Positions 17,624 to 26,240 of a stretch of 64,000 nucleotides of DNA are shown piece by piece (the stretch's first letter is position 1; each line of letters starts with the position of its first letter). Both the position numbers and the translations under genes were made by a program. Location of the stretch: positions 372,001 to 436,000 of the forward strand of contig NZ_WMBB01000003.1 in the NCBI RefSeq assembly GCF_009708175.1, read 5' to 3'. Below the pieces are notes generated by a model that was given only the letters and a program-made list of their open reading frames with translations, ran no database searches and was not told the origin of the DNA. Origin of the DNA: Nocardia aurantiaca (GTDB taxonomy: Bacteria > Actinomycetota > Actinomycetes > Mycobacteriales > Mycobacteriaceae).

Positions 17624-18280
17624 GTGACCCGATCCGACGTAGACCACATCGAGACGCCCGCCGACAGCGAACCGCCACGCCGCACCTCGCTGCGCGACGA
17701 ACAGAAGCGGCTGACCCGCAGTCGGCTCATCGACGCCGCTAAGCAGCTGTTCACCACGCAGGGCTACGCGCCGGTCCGCGTCGACGACATCGCCGCGGCC
17801 GTCGGATGCAGCCGCGCGACCTTCTATCTGCACTTCACCGGAAAACCCGATGTGCTGCGGGCAATTGCCGAACAGGGCACGCTGCCCAGCGTCCAGCACT
17901 TCTACGAGGACCTCGACCACGTGCTCGACACCGGCTCGCGGAAGGAATTCGCCGCCTGGATGCGGCGGGCCATCGACTGGTTCCAGGAATACAAGGATCT
18001 GCTGCCCGCCTGGGACGAGGCGACCACGTTGGAACCCGAATTCCGCGAGGTGGCGCGCGAGGGCATGCTGTCGCTGCCCAATGTCATGACCTCGTACCTG
18101 TCCCGATGGCCCATCGACCGGCAGGACGAGGCGAAACTGCGCATCGAACTACTGGTGGCTCAGCTGGAACGGTTCTTCACGCGCTGGGCCATGCAGGGCA
18201 CGATCGATGTCTCGGCCGAGGAAGCCGCGAATGTCCTCACCGACATCTGGTATCCGGCGCTGCAAACCCCGAAGGGCTGA
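17624..18280 (+). CDS. TetR family transcriptional regulator
   Basis: 218 residues, GTG at 17624. N-terminal helix-turn-helix: LTRSRLIDAAKQLFTTQGYAPVRVDDIAAAVGCSRATFYLHFTGKPDVL (about residues 28-76), typical TetR recognition helix (CSRATFYLHF). The C-terminal domain is helical and would bind an effector. Divergent from the FMO operon, with the 29-bp palindrome in between, so it most likely represses that operon and itself until a substrate or acyl-CoA intermediate appears. Confidence 0.92.
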   Translation: MTRSDVDHIETPADSEPPRRTSLRDEQKRLTRSRLIDAAKQLFTTQGYAPVRVDDIAAAVGCSRATFYLHFTGKPDVLRAIAEQGTLPSVQHFYEDLDHVLDTGSRKEFAAWMRRAIDWFQEYKDLLPAWDEATTLEPEFREVAREGMLSLPNVMTSYLSRWPIDRQDEAKLRIELLVAQLERFFTRWAMQGTIDVSAEEAANVLTDIWYPALQTPKG

Positions 18281-18583
18281 TTCGATCCCGAGGATCGGTT
18301 CGCAATCGGCGCGACGCGGGCGCGCTCCAATCCCCAGAACGCGCGCAGCGCAAGGATTCTCCCGTCGGCATTCGCGCGGTGAACGACAATCGGATCGACC
18401 TCGACGACCATTCACGGCGCATCCCGATGGACGGACCGGGATGCGGACGGGCTGACGCTACACAAGCCGCGATCGCGCCTCCGGTCATCGCATGGCTATT
18501 TAGAAGCGCCGCACAGGAAGACGACTTCGGGCCGGCACCCTTTCGGCGTCGGCCCGGAATCTGAAATTAAATTGTTTAGGAAA
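18281..18583. other. Intergenic region without recognised feature
   Basis: About 300 bases between the convergent TetR gene and the small secreted protein gene. Overlapping frames here lack signal peptides or conserved motifs. No strong terminator hairpin with a T-tract was found. Confidence 0.35.
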
Positions 18584-18802
18584 TCAGCGGGCGGCCGCGG
18601 AGCCGGTCCAGCCGAAACCCGCGCCCTGATCGGTCGGCTGGGTGTTGTTGGTCAGCGCCTGGCACTGCTCGACCGTCTGACCGGACTGGATGCAGGCCGT
18701 CCACGGGTCGTAAATACCCGGGGCCGGGAGATCGGCGGCGGCGGTGGCGGCCGGACCGGCGATACCGCCCGCGATCAGCGCGGCGACGACAAACTTCTTC
18801 AC
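18584..18802 (-). CDS. Small secreted protein of unknown function
   Basis: 72 residues from GTG at 18802 with GGAGG 8-10 bases upstream. A clear Sec signal peptide (KKFVVAALIAGGIAGPAATAAA-D) precedes a mature peptide of about 48 residues with two cysteines (ACIQS and EQCQA) that could form one disulfide, and a Gln/Thr/Gly-rich end. Such short exported peptides are common in Nocardia and mycobacteria and have no assigned role. It stands alone, 130 bases upstream of the cbiX end on the same strand. Confidence 0.7.
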   Translation of the reverse strand: MKKFVVAALIAGGIAGPAATAAADLPAPGIYDPWTACIQSGQTVEQCQALTNNTQPTDQGAGFGWTGSAAAR

Positions 18803-18935
18803 GTGGGAATCCTCCGAAAGGTGACCGAAATTCGGTACAGATTGCCACGTGAATCCGAAAATTGCCAAGCGGTAGGGGAATTCGGCGTTTCCAGCCGAGC
18901 CGGGCCCGAATCCGCTCGGGCCCGGCTCGCCCGGT

Positions 18936-19748
18936 TCAGGCCACCCTGGCGGCCGTGAGCGTGTCGATGGCGGCGTCGTAGCGATCAGCGAGCAATCGCA
19001 CCACGGAAGGGTGCGCACCGATCGGCTCGGCGACACCGTCCGCGCCCGCCTCATGCAGGCGCTGGTGGAACAGGCCATGAGCCAGCAGGTAGGAGGCCAC
19101 GAAGACCCGAGGCGCACCGGAGGCCCGTACCGCCGCGACCACGTCGGGCGCCTTGGGCTCGCCGGTCGCGATATAGGCCAGGTGGGCGGTCGAGCCGATG
19201 CGGTCGGAGAGCAGGTTCGCCGCGCGCTGCACATCCCGGCGCGCCCGCGCGTCCGAGGACCCCGCGGCGGCGAACACCACCGCGTCGCCGGGCCGCCAGC
19301 CCGCCGCTCGCAGCCGCAGGTGCATGACCTCGGCCAGCGCCGGGTCCGGCCCCATGGCCTGGGTGACCGCGACCGCCCCATGGGCACTCGCGGCCACCTC
19401 TCGCGGCACGTCCTGATACACGTGGTAGCCCGAGGCCAGGAAGGCCGGAACCACCACGGCGGGACCCGGATCCAGATCCCGCAACACCTCGGCAGGGGTC
19501 GGCCCCAGCACGTCCACGAACGCGGTGCGCACCCGCGGCGCGCCCGCGATCGCCAACTCACGCAACGATGCCGATGCGGCCCCGAAATCGGCACCGGCAC
19601 CTGTCCGATCGAACCCGCCGCGGACTTCGCGCGCGAGCGCCGACGCACCCAGCTCCCGCGTCACGGCCCCCGCCAGTTCGGCGATCATCTCCACGCCCCG
19701 CGCACTCCTGGTGCCGTGCGCGACCAGGACCAGCGTCGGCGCGCTCAC
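18936..19748 (-). CDS. Sirohydrochlorin chelatase (CbiX family)
   Basis: 270 residues, GTG at 19748 overlapping the hemD stop by 4 bases. Class II chelatase: LVLVAHGTRSARG near the N-terminus (metal-binding His) and two repeated half domains, the second with VVFAAAGSSDARAR and VASYLLAHGLFHQRL. Inserts Fe2+ into sirohydrochlorin to give siroheme (a cobalt role in B12 is the alternative). Position at the end of the nitrite reductase run supports ferrochelation, because NirB needs siroheme. Matches Rv0259c in M. tuberculosis by context. Confidence 0.9.
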   Translation of the reverse strand: MSAPTLVLVAHGTRSARGVEMIAELAGAVTRELGASALAREVRGGFDRTGAGADFGAASASLRELAIAGAPRVRTAFVDVLGPTPAEVLRDLDPGPAVVVPAFLASGYHVYQDVPREVAASAHGAVAVTQAMGPDPALAEVMHLRLRAAGWRPGDAVVFAAAGSSDARARRDVQRAANLLSDRIGSTAHLAYIATGEPKAPDVVAAVRASGAPRVFVASYLLAHGLFHQRLHEAGADGVAEPIGAHPSVVRLLADRYDAAIDTLTAARVA

Positions 19749-21415
19749 CACACACCTCCGGCCGGACGAACGGGATGAATCCCAGCACCGGATCCCGGCA
19801 GGGCGCTCGCAGAGCCGAGCGGCCGGGTCGGAAACGCCTGGCGGGCAGCACCATCCGGCTGCGTCCGGCCGGTAGCGGCCGGCCGGGAGGCGGCGGCGGC
19901 CGAGCGGGCCGCGTTGGCCGCCTGAGCCGCGCCGGGCCGGGCGTTGGCCGTGGGCTGGCCGGGTGTCGCCGACTGCACGGAGTGGGCCGTTGCGGGCGCC
20001 GTGCCGGCGAGCGTTCGACCGACACCGCTCACCGGAGATCCGTTGGGACGCACGGCATTCGCAGACGGTGCGACGACCGCCGGGCGGGCGGCGCCGTTGA
20101 CCGCGGACGGAGCGCCCGGGCGGCGGGGGCCGCCCGAGACCGGCGGCGTCTCGGTGAGAGGCGGGCGGGTGCCGGGGATGCGCGGGGGCACGTCCCGACG
20201 GGTGCCCAACCCGGAGGATCGCGCCGGAACCGTTTGGCGCACAGCCGTACTCGAAGCATCCGGGTGCGGATTGTCGGTGCACTCGGCGGGGTCGAGGGCC
20301 AGGCGGTAGCCGCGCTTGACGACGGTCTGGATGGCCTTCGGCGTGCCCAGCCCCGCGCGCAGGCGGGCAATGGCGGTTTCCACGGCGTGGGTGTCGTCAC
20401 CGCCGCCGGGCAGGGCGGCGAGCAGGTCCTCGCGGGAGACCACGCGACCGGGCTGCCGGGCCAGCGAGCGCATGAGCGCCATGGGCGCGGGGGCCAGCTG
20501 ACGAACCTGACCGTCCACCACGACACAGCCGCCGCGGACGCTGAGAATGTGGCCGGCGGCCTGAATCCGGTTGGCGCGTCGAGGAAGTTCCTCGGCGACG
20601 TGGCGGGCCAGCGCGCCCAGGCGGGCGCGGCCGGGCATGGACGTCGAGACACCCAGCTCCTCCAGCGGCGCGGCGGTGATGGGACCGACGCAGGCCGGGA
20701 GCACCCGGGTGCGGAAGGCGTGCAGAACCGCCTCCAGCAGACCGGTTTCCTTGGCGCGCATGAGAAGTGACGCCACGGCCGGGGCGCTGGTGAAGGTCAC
20801 GCAGTCCAGTCCGGCGGTGACGATCCCCTCGATCAGGCGATCCATGGGGGTGCGGTCGTCCGGCGGGATCCACCGGTAGACCGGGACCGGAACCACATCC
20901 GCTCCGGCGCAACGCAATACCTCGCAGAAATCCGGCACCGGCTCCCACTCGGTGGTGGCGCCGTGCAACTGCACCGCGATCCGGACCCCCTCGACCCCCT
21001 GGGCCAGCAGGTGGTCCAGCACCTCGGCGCTGGATTCCGAAGCGGGAGACCACTCTTCGCGAAGCTCGGCGGCCCGAATGGCGCCCTTGGCCTTGGGACC
21101 GCGGGCCAGCATACGGGTCGAGGACAGGGTGGCGCGCAACTCCTCGGCCAGGCCCCAGCCCTCCGCGGCCTCCATCCAGCCGCGGAAGCCGATGCCGGTG
21201 GTGGCCACGGTGGTCTGCGGTGGAGCCGCGACCAGCTGCCGCGTCACCCGCTCCAGCTCGGTGTCGTCGGCCAGCGGAATGATCCGGATGGCCGGGGCGG
21301 AAACGATATTCGCGCCCCTGCGGGCCAGCAGCGTGCCGAGTTCCTCGGCGCGCCGGGCCGCCGTGATGCCGACCGTGAAGCCGGCCAGCGGGGTACCGCC
21401 GTCAACCTCGGTCAT
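19745..21415 (-). CDS. Uroporphyrinogen-III synthase fused to a response-regulator DNA-binding domain
   Basis: 556 residues, ATG at 21415 overlapping the nirD stop. Residues about 1-265 are a HemD domain (TVGITAARRAEELGTLLARRGA; CVTFTSAPAV; ACVGPITAAPLEELG), which closes and isomerises hydroxymethylbilane to uroporphyrinogen III, the siroheme precursor. Residues about 280-380 are an OmpR-type winged helix (LSVRGGCVVVDGQVRQL, VVSREDLLAALPGG, VETAIARLRAGLG, VVKRGYRLAL). The same fusion is known in mycobacteria (Rv0260c, about 380 residues). Here a further 170 or so residues of Pro/Ala/Thr/Arg-rich low complexity follow, which is unusual. Placed directly after nirD, it may couple tetrapyrrole supply and transcription of nitrite genes. 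Confidence 0.88.
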   Translation of the reverse strand: MTEVDGGTPLAGFTVGITAARRAEELGTLLARRGANIVSAPAIRIIPLADDTELERVTRQLVAAPPQTTVATTGIGFRGWMEAAEGWGLAEELRATLSSTRMLARGPKAKGAIRAAELREEWSPASESSAEVLDHLLAQGVEGVRIAVQLHGATTEWEPVPDFCEVLRCAGADVVPVPVYRWIPPDDRTPMDRLIEGIVTAGLDCVTFTSAPAVASLLMRAKETGLLEAVLHAFRTRVLPACVGPITAAPLEELGVSTSMPGRARLGALARHVAEELPRRANRIQAAGHILSVRGGCVVVDGQVRQLAPAPMALMRSLARQPGRVVSREDLLAALPGGGDDTHAVETAIARLRAGLGTPKAIQTVVKRGYRLALDPAECTDNPHPDASSTAVRQTVPARSSGLGTRRDVPPRIPGTRPPLTETPPVSGGPRRPGAPSAVNGAARPAVVAPSANAVRPNGSPVSGVGRTLAGTAPATAHSVQSATPGQPTANARPGAAQAANAARSAAAASRPAATGRTQPDGAARQAFPTRPLGSASALPGSGAGIHPVRPAGGVW

Positions 21416-21825
21416 GCCGTACCGCCGACGAATCGCACGGGGTCGTTGGACACCGAGACCACACCGTCCGACACGCGGACCGCGTAGATCGGCAGGGAGA
21501 TGGTGTCGTCGTCCAGGCAGCGCCCGTCTATCAGCGAGAACGCCTGCTTGAGCAGCGGCGACGCCACGACGGGCACGCCGCCGCGATCGCCGACGATGCC
21601 GCGCGACATGACCGCCGCGCGGCCGAATGGATCGATATTGCCGACGGCGAACAGCGTCCCGTCGTCGGTGAGGAACAGCGCCGCCTGGCGGCCGTTCTTC
21701 AAAAGAACCGCCACGCCGCGGCCGGGAATCAGATAGTCCTGTCGGCAGGCCTGGGTCCAACCGGCTGTAGCTTCGTCAAAAGATGCGGTGGTGACTGCGG
21801 TGCCGGCTGTGTCGATCACGGTCAT
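21412..21825 (-). CDS. nirD: Nitrite reductase small subunit NirD
   Basis: 137 residues, ATG at 21825. Rieske-like fold protein of the NirD type: GRGVAVLLKNGRQAALFLTDDGTLFAVGNIDPFG and SRGIVGD..GVPVVASPLLKQAFSLIDGRCLDD, without the full Rieske Cys/His set, as normal for NirD. Small subunit of NADH-dependent assimilatory nitrite reductase. 65 bases after nirB, and overlapping hemD by 4 bases. Confidence 0.94.
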   Translation of the reverse strand: MTVIDTAGTAVTTASFDEATAGWTQACRQDYLIPGRGVAVLLKNGRQAALFLTDDGTLFAVGNIDPFGRAAVMSRGIVGDRGGVPVVASPLLKQAFSLIDGRCLDDDTISLPIYAVRVSDGVVSVSNDPVRFVGGTA

Positions 21826-21890
21826 CGGTAACTCTCCTCCGAACGCCTTACCTATTGGTACCGGCGTCCTGTTTCCTCGCGGTTAAGCAG

Positions 21891-24455
21891 TCATTTCCCG
21901 TGCGTGGCGGTCTCCGCGGCGCCGACCGCACCGACCGGAATGTCCGGAATTCCGAGCAGGACGGGCACTTTGCGCTCGCCGGTCTCGTCGAAGCCGATGG
22001 TCGGGTCGGACTCCTCCGGTGCGTTCACGAAGGACACGAAGCGCGACAGCTTGCCCTCGTCCTCGAGCACCGCGGCCCATTCGTCCTTGTAGCCCTCGAC
22101 GTGCTTGGCCATGGCCGCCTCCAGATCCGCCGCGATGCCCAGGCTGTCCTCGCACACGACCTGCTGGAGATAGTCGATGCCGCCCTCCAGGGCCTCCTGC
22201 CACGGCGCGGTGCGCTGCAGCCGGTCCGCGGTGCGGATGTAGAACATCAGGTAGCGGTCGATGTACCTGATCAGGGTCTCGTCGTCGAGTTCGCCGGCGA
22301 GCAGCACCGCGTGTTTCGGGGTCAGGCCGCCGTTGCCGCCGACGTACAGGTTCCAGCCGTTCTCGGTGGCGATGACGCCGACGTCCTTGCCGCGCGCCTC
22401 CGCGCACTCACGGGCGCAGCCGGAGACCGCCAGCTTCAGCTTGTGCGGGGAACGCAAACCGCGATAACGCTTTTCGAGCAGCACGGCCATGCCGACCGAG
22501 TCCTGCTGGCCGTAGCGGCACCAGGTGGAGCCCACGCAGGACTTCACGGTGCGCAGCGACTTCCCGTAGGCGTGGCCGGACTCCATGCCCGCGTCCACCA
22601 GTCGCTTCCAGATCAGCGGCAGCTGCTCCACCCGCGCACCGAACAGGTCGATGCGCTGACCGCCGGTGACCTTCACGTACAGGTCGAACTCCTTGGCCAC
22701 CTCACCGATGGTGATGAGCTGCTCGGCGGTCACCTCGCCGCCGGGCATGCGCGGCACCACCGAGTAGGTGCCGTTCTTCTGCAGGTTGGCCAGGAAGTGG
22801 TCGTTGGTGTCCTGCAGCGAGGCCTGCTCGCCGTCGAGGATGTGATCACTCGAGGTGGACGCCAGGATGGAGGCGACGGTCGGCTTGCAGATGTCGCAGC
22901 CGGTGCCCTTGCCGTACTTGGCGATCAGGGCCGAGAAGGTGCGGATGCCGGTCGACTGGACGATGTGGAACAGCTCGGCCCGCGACTGCGAGAAGTGCTC
23001 GCACAGCGACTTGGAGACCTCCACGCCCGACTGCTCCAGCAGCTTCTTGAGCATGGGAACGCAGCCGCCGCAGGAGGTTCCGGCATTGGTGCAGCTCTTG
23101 ATGGCCGGAACGTCGCAGGCGCCGGCGGCGATGGCGCCGCAGATCGATCCTTTGGACACGTTGTTGCAGGAGCAGATCTGCGCGTCGTCGGGCAGCGCGT
23201 CCGCGCCCAGTTCGGCGCCGGCCGGGGAGATGAGCGCCGCCGGATCGGCGGGCAGCGGGCGGCCGACCAGCGGGCGCAGCGCCGAGTACTGGGTGGCGTC
23301 ACCGACCAGGACACCGCCGAGCAGGGTCTGGGCGTCATCGGAGACGACCAGCTTGGCGTAGGTGCCCTTGGCCGCATCGTGCAGCACCACCGAGAGCGCG
23401 CCCTCGGTCCGAGCGTGCGCGTCACCGAAGGAGGCCACGTCCACACCCAGCAGCTTCAGCTTCGTGGACAGATCCGCGCCCGGGAACTCGCCCGCACCGC
23501 CGAGCAGGCGGTCCGCGACCACCTCGGCGGTGCTGTAACCGGGGGCGACCAGGCCGTAGCAGACGCCCTCCACCGCGGCGACCTCACCGATCGCGTAGAT
23601 GTTCTGATCCGAGGTGCGCAGGCCCAGATCGGTGAGGACGCCGCCGCGCTCACCGACGTCCAGCCCGGCGGTGCGGGCGATCTCGTCACGGGGCCGGACG
23701 CCCGCCGCGAAAACCACGACCCCGGCGCGCAATTCGCTCTCATCGGAGAACTTCACCAACAGCCGGTCGGAAGCCGGTGCGCCCTCGACGGTTTCGATCG
23801 ACGAGGTGCCGACGCCGGTGTGCACCGCCAGCCCCAGCTCGGTGACCAGCTTCTCGAGGATGGCGCCGCCGCCCTCGTCGATCTGGGCGGGCATCAGCCA
23901 CTTGTTGAACTCGACCACGTGCGGGGTCATGCCCAGCAGTCGCAGCGCGTTGGCCGCCTCCAGGCCGAGCAGACCGCCGCCGACCACGATGCCCACCGCG
24001 CCCGGACCGGCCGCCTCGGCCGCGGCCCGGATGCCGTCCAGGTCCTCGACGGTGCGGTAGACGAAGCAGCCCGCCGCGTCGTGGCCCGGCACCGGCGGCA
24101 CGAAGGCGTAGGAGCCGGTCGCGAGAACCAGTGCGTCGTAACCGATCACCTCGCCGGTGGAGGTGGTGACCTTGCGAGCGACGCGGTCGATGCCGTCGGC
24201 CCGCACACCGAGCCGGACGTCGACCAGGTCGTCGCCCTCGTACTCGTTGCCGGGCAGCGCCAGCGCGGACGCCTCCCAGATGCCGACGTAGGAGGACAGG
24301 CCGACACGGTCGTAGGCGGCCAGCTTCTCCTCGCTGAGGACGATGACCTGCCAGGTTCCGGCCTCGTCACGGGAGCGCAGCGCCTCCACGAAGCGGTGTC
24401 CGACCATGCCGTGGCCGACCACTACGACGGTCTTGCGTTCGATGCTGTGGGTCAT
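21891..24455 (-). CDS. nirB: Nitrite reductase [NAD(P)H] large subunit NirB
   Basis: 854 residues, ATG at 24455 after AAGGGACCGTC. Domains in order: FAD/NAD(P) oxidoreductase (VVVGHGMVGHRFVEAL; second nucleotide motif GIVVGGGLLGLEAA), BFD-like [2Fe-2S] domain (ICSCNNVSKGSICGAI..SCTNAGTSCGGCVPML), and the sulfite/nitrite reductase hemoprotein domain with KSCVGSTWCRYG and the siroheme-4Fe4S cysteines in KLAVSGCARECAEA. Reduces nitrite to ammonium with six electrons from NADH, in the cytoplasm. Only 28 bases from narK, so part of the same transcript under the GlnR-like box. Confidence 0.96.
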   Translation of the reverse strand: MTHSIERKTVVVVGHGMVGHRFVEALRSRDEAGTWQVIVLSEEKLAAYDRVGLSSYVGIWEASALALPGNEYEGDDLVDVRLGVRADGIDRVARKVTTSTGEVIGYDALVLATGSYAFVPPVPGHDAAGCFVYRTVEDLDGIRAAAEAAGPGAVGIVVGGGLLGLEAANALRLLGMTPHVVEFNKWLMPAQIDEGGGAILEKLVTELGLAVHTGVGTSSIETVEGAPASDRLLVKFSDESELRAGVVVFAAGVRPRDEIARTAGLDVGERGGVLTDLGLRTSDQNIYAIGEVAAVEGVCYGLVAPGYSTAEVVADRLLGGAGEFPGADLSTKLKLLGVDVASFGDAHARTEGALSVVLHDAAKGTYAKLVVSDDAQTLLGGVLVGDATQYSALRPLVGRPLPADPAALISPAGAELGADALPDDAQICSCNNVSKGSICGAIAAGACDVPAIKSCTNAGTSCGGCVPMLKKLLEQSGVEVSKSLCEHFSQSRAELFHIVQSTGIRTFSALIAKYGKGTGCDICKPTVASILASTSSDHILDGEQASLQDTNDHFLANLQKNGTYSVVPRMPGGEVTAEQLITIGEVAKEFDLYVKVTGGQRIDLFGARVEQLPLIWKRLVDAGMESGHAYGKSLRTVKSCVGSTWCRYGQQDSVGMAVLLEKRYRGLRSPHKLKLAVSGCARECAEARGKDVGVIATENGWNLYVGGNGGLTPKHAVLLAGELDDETLIRYIDRYLMFYIRTADRLQRTAPWQEALEGGIDYLQQVVCEDSLGIAADLEAAMAKHVEGYKDEWAAVLEDEGKLSRFVSFVNAPEESDPTIGFDETGERKVPVLLGIPDIPVGAVGAAETATHGK

Positions 24456-24483
24456 GACGGTCCCTTTCTCAGCTATGGGAAGA

Positions 24484-25971
24484 TCAGGCTCGCGCCGACG
24501 AGGTGGACTGGGAATCGGTTGCGGTGGAGTCGGATTCGGCCTCGAGGACCAGCGCCTCGGCCTCGATCACCACATCGGAGTCGGCGGATTCGGCGGTCAG
24601 CGAGCGCAGGCTCGGGCGGCGCATGAAGACCGCCCAGCAGACCAGGCCACACACCACGTAGAAGGCCATGAACACCCAGAACGCGGTGGTCGCGGACTTG
24701 GTCGCGGCGTAGGACGAGCGCAGCACCAGATTGATGCCGACGCCGCCCAGCGCACCGATGGCGCCGACGAATCCGATGAGCGCACCCGAGGTGTTCTGCG
24801 CCCACGCCGCCCGGGTGGCCGAATCACCTTCCAGGCCGCGAGATTTCGCCTCGAACACCGACGGAATGATCTTGGTGACCGCACCGTTGGCGATACCGGA
24901 GATGACGAACAGCGCGACGAATCCGATGATCATCAGCACCAGCACCGCACCGGTCGGACGGCCCGTCCGGTCACCCAGCGCGCTGGACACCGCGACCAGC
25001 ACGGTGGCGGCGGTCATCGCGGCGAACATGTACGCGGTCACCTTGCTGCCGCCGATGCGGTCGGCCCACTTGCCGCCGTAAGGACGGGCCAGCGAGCCCA
25101 GCAGCGGGCCGATGAAGGCGATCTGCGCGGCGTGCAGCGCGGCGGCCGCGACGGTCGCGCCACCGGCCTTGAAGTTGATCTGCAGCACCTGACCGAATGC
25201 GAAGCTGAAACCGATGAACGAACCGAACGTGCCGATGTACAGGAAGGCGACGGCCCACGACTGCGGCACCTTCAGCGCCGTGATCATGTAGGACAGGTCG
25301 GCCTTCTGGTTCTTGACGTTGTCCATGTAGAGCGCCGCGCCCAGCGCGGCCACGATGACCAGCGCGAGGTACACCAGGCACACCACCGAGGCATTGCCGT
25401 AGGTATTGCCCAGGGTCGCGATGACCGCGAGACCGACCAGCTGGATCACCGGCACGCCGATATTGCCGCCGCCGGCGTTCATACCCAGCGCCCAGCCCTT
25501 GAGCCGCTGCGGGTAAAAGACGTTGATGTTGGACATCGACGACGAGAAGTTGCCGCCGCCCAGGCCCGCGAAGGCCGCCACCACCAGGAATGTGGTGAAC
25601 GAAGTGCCCGGCTGGTTGATGAAGTACAGCGTCAACAGCACCGGCACCAGCAGCGCCAGCGCGCTGAAGATGGTCCAGTTGCGACCGCCGAACCTCGCGG
25701 TGGCGACGGTGTAGGGAATCCGCATGAAGCCGCCCACCAGGGTCGGCACCGCGCCCAGGAAGAACTTGCCCGCGGTGTCGATGTGGAAGACGTTCTGGGG
25801 CATGAACAGCACCATGACCGACCAGATCGACCACACCGAGAACCCGACGTGCTCGGCGAACACCGACCAGATCAGATTGCGGCGCGCGATGTCCTTACCA
25901 CCGGCTTCCCAAGCCTCGACATCTTCGGCATCCCAGTGCTCGATGTCGTGTTTGCGAGTCAGCGTCGTCAA
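24484..25971 (-). CDS. NarK-type nitrate/nitrite transporter (MFS)
   Basis: 495 residues from TTG at 25971: AGGAGG lies 7 bases before it. The open frame extends to 26004, but the upstream part overlaps the ribosome site; a TTG at 25974 is the other option. Twelve hydrophobic segments. Nitrate-porter signature GLGGGNFSSSMSNINVFYP around residues 135-153 and a second glycine-rich motif NAGGGNIGVPVIQ. N-terminus HDIEHWDAEDVEAWEAGGKDIARRN is typical for actinobacterial NarK. Imports nitrate or nitrite (or exchanges them) for the NirBD enzyme encoded next. C-terminal tail is Ser/Glu/Ala-rich. Confidence 0.93.
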   Translation of the reverse strand: MTTLTRKHDIEHWDAEDVEAWEAGGKDIARRNLIWSVFAEHVGFSVWSIWSVMVLFMPQNVFHIDTAGKFFLGAVPTLVGGFMRIPYTVATARFGGRNWTIFSALALLVPVLLTLYFINQPGTSFTTFLVVAAFAGLGGGNFSSSMSNINVFYPQRLKGWALGMNAGGGNIGVPVIQLVGLAVIATLGNTYGNASVVCLVYLALVIVAALGAALYMDNVKNQKADLSYMITALKVPQSWAVAFLYIGTFGSFIGFSFAFGQVLQINFKAGGATVAAAALHAAQIAFIGPLLGSLARPYGGKWADRIGGSKVTAYMFAAMTAATVLVAVSSALGDRTGRPTGAVLVLMIIGFVALFVISGIANGAVTKIIPSVFEAKSRGLEGDSATRAAWAQNTSGALIGFVGAIGALGGVGINLVLRSSYAATKSATTAFWVFMAFYVVCGLVCWAVFMRRPSLRSLTAESADSDVVIEAEALVLEAESDSTATDSQSTSSARA

Positions 25972-26101
25972 CAAGGGCCCTCCTGAAATCTGGATGGGAC
26001 CCAAGGTAAGAAACGGGTATTGCGGCGATGCTGCGTGAAATGACCGTCAAATCAACGGTTGCTCACGATTACCCGGCACACGGCGTGAGAAGTGACGTCA
26101 T

Positions 26102-26138
26102 GTTTCGCCCATGTGACACAACGGTTTCCGCTCGTCAC
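26102..26138 (-). promoter_or_regulatory. GlnR-like box upstream of narK-nirBD
   Basis: On the minus strand: GTGAC, 5 bases, GAAAC, 6 bases, GTCAC, 6 bases, GAAAC. The actinobacterial GlnR consensus is two GTnAC-n6-GAAAC units separated by 6 bases; only the first inner spacer is one base short. It lies about 130 bases before the narK start. GlnR activates nitrate and nitrite assimilation genes in mycobacteria and Streptomyces, so site and context agree. Motif seen; binding inferred. Confidence 0.7.
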
Positions 26139-26240
26139 GAAAAGCCCCACAACACGAATCCGAGCCGTGAGGTGAGAGCCTTGCCACACAGCATGACCCC
26201 AACCTCACGGCTCGGCAACTCGAGCGGTGAAATCTCCGCG

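Noticed and set aside
21855..25986. Long plus-strand frames (21855-24626, 24343-25986) opposite nirB and narK
   Set aside because: Antisense of clearly conserved nitrite reductase and transporter genes.
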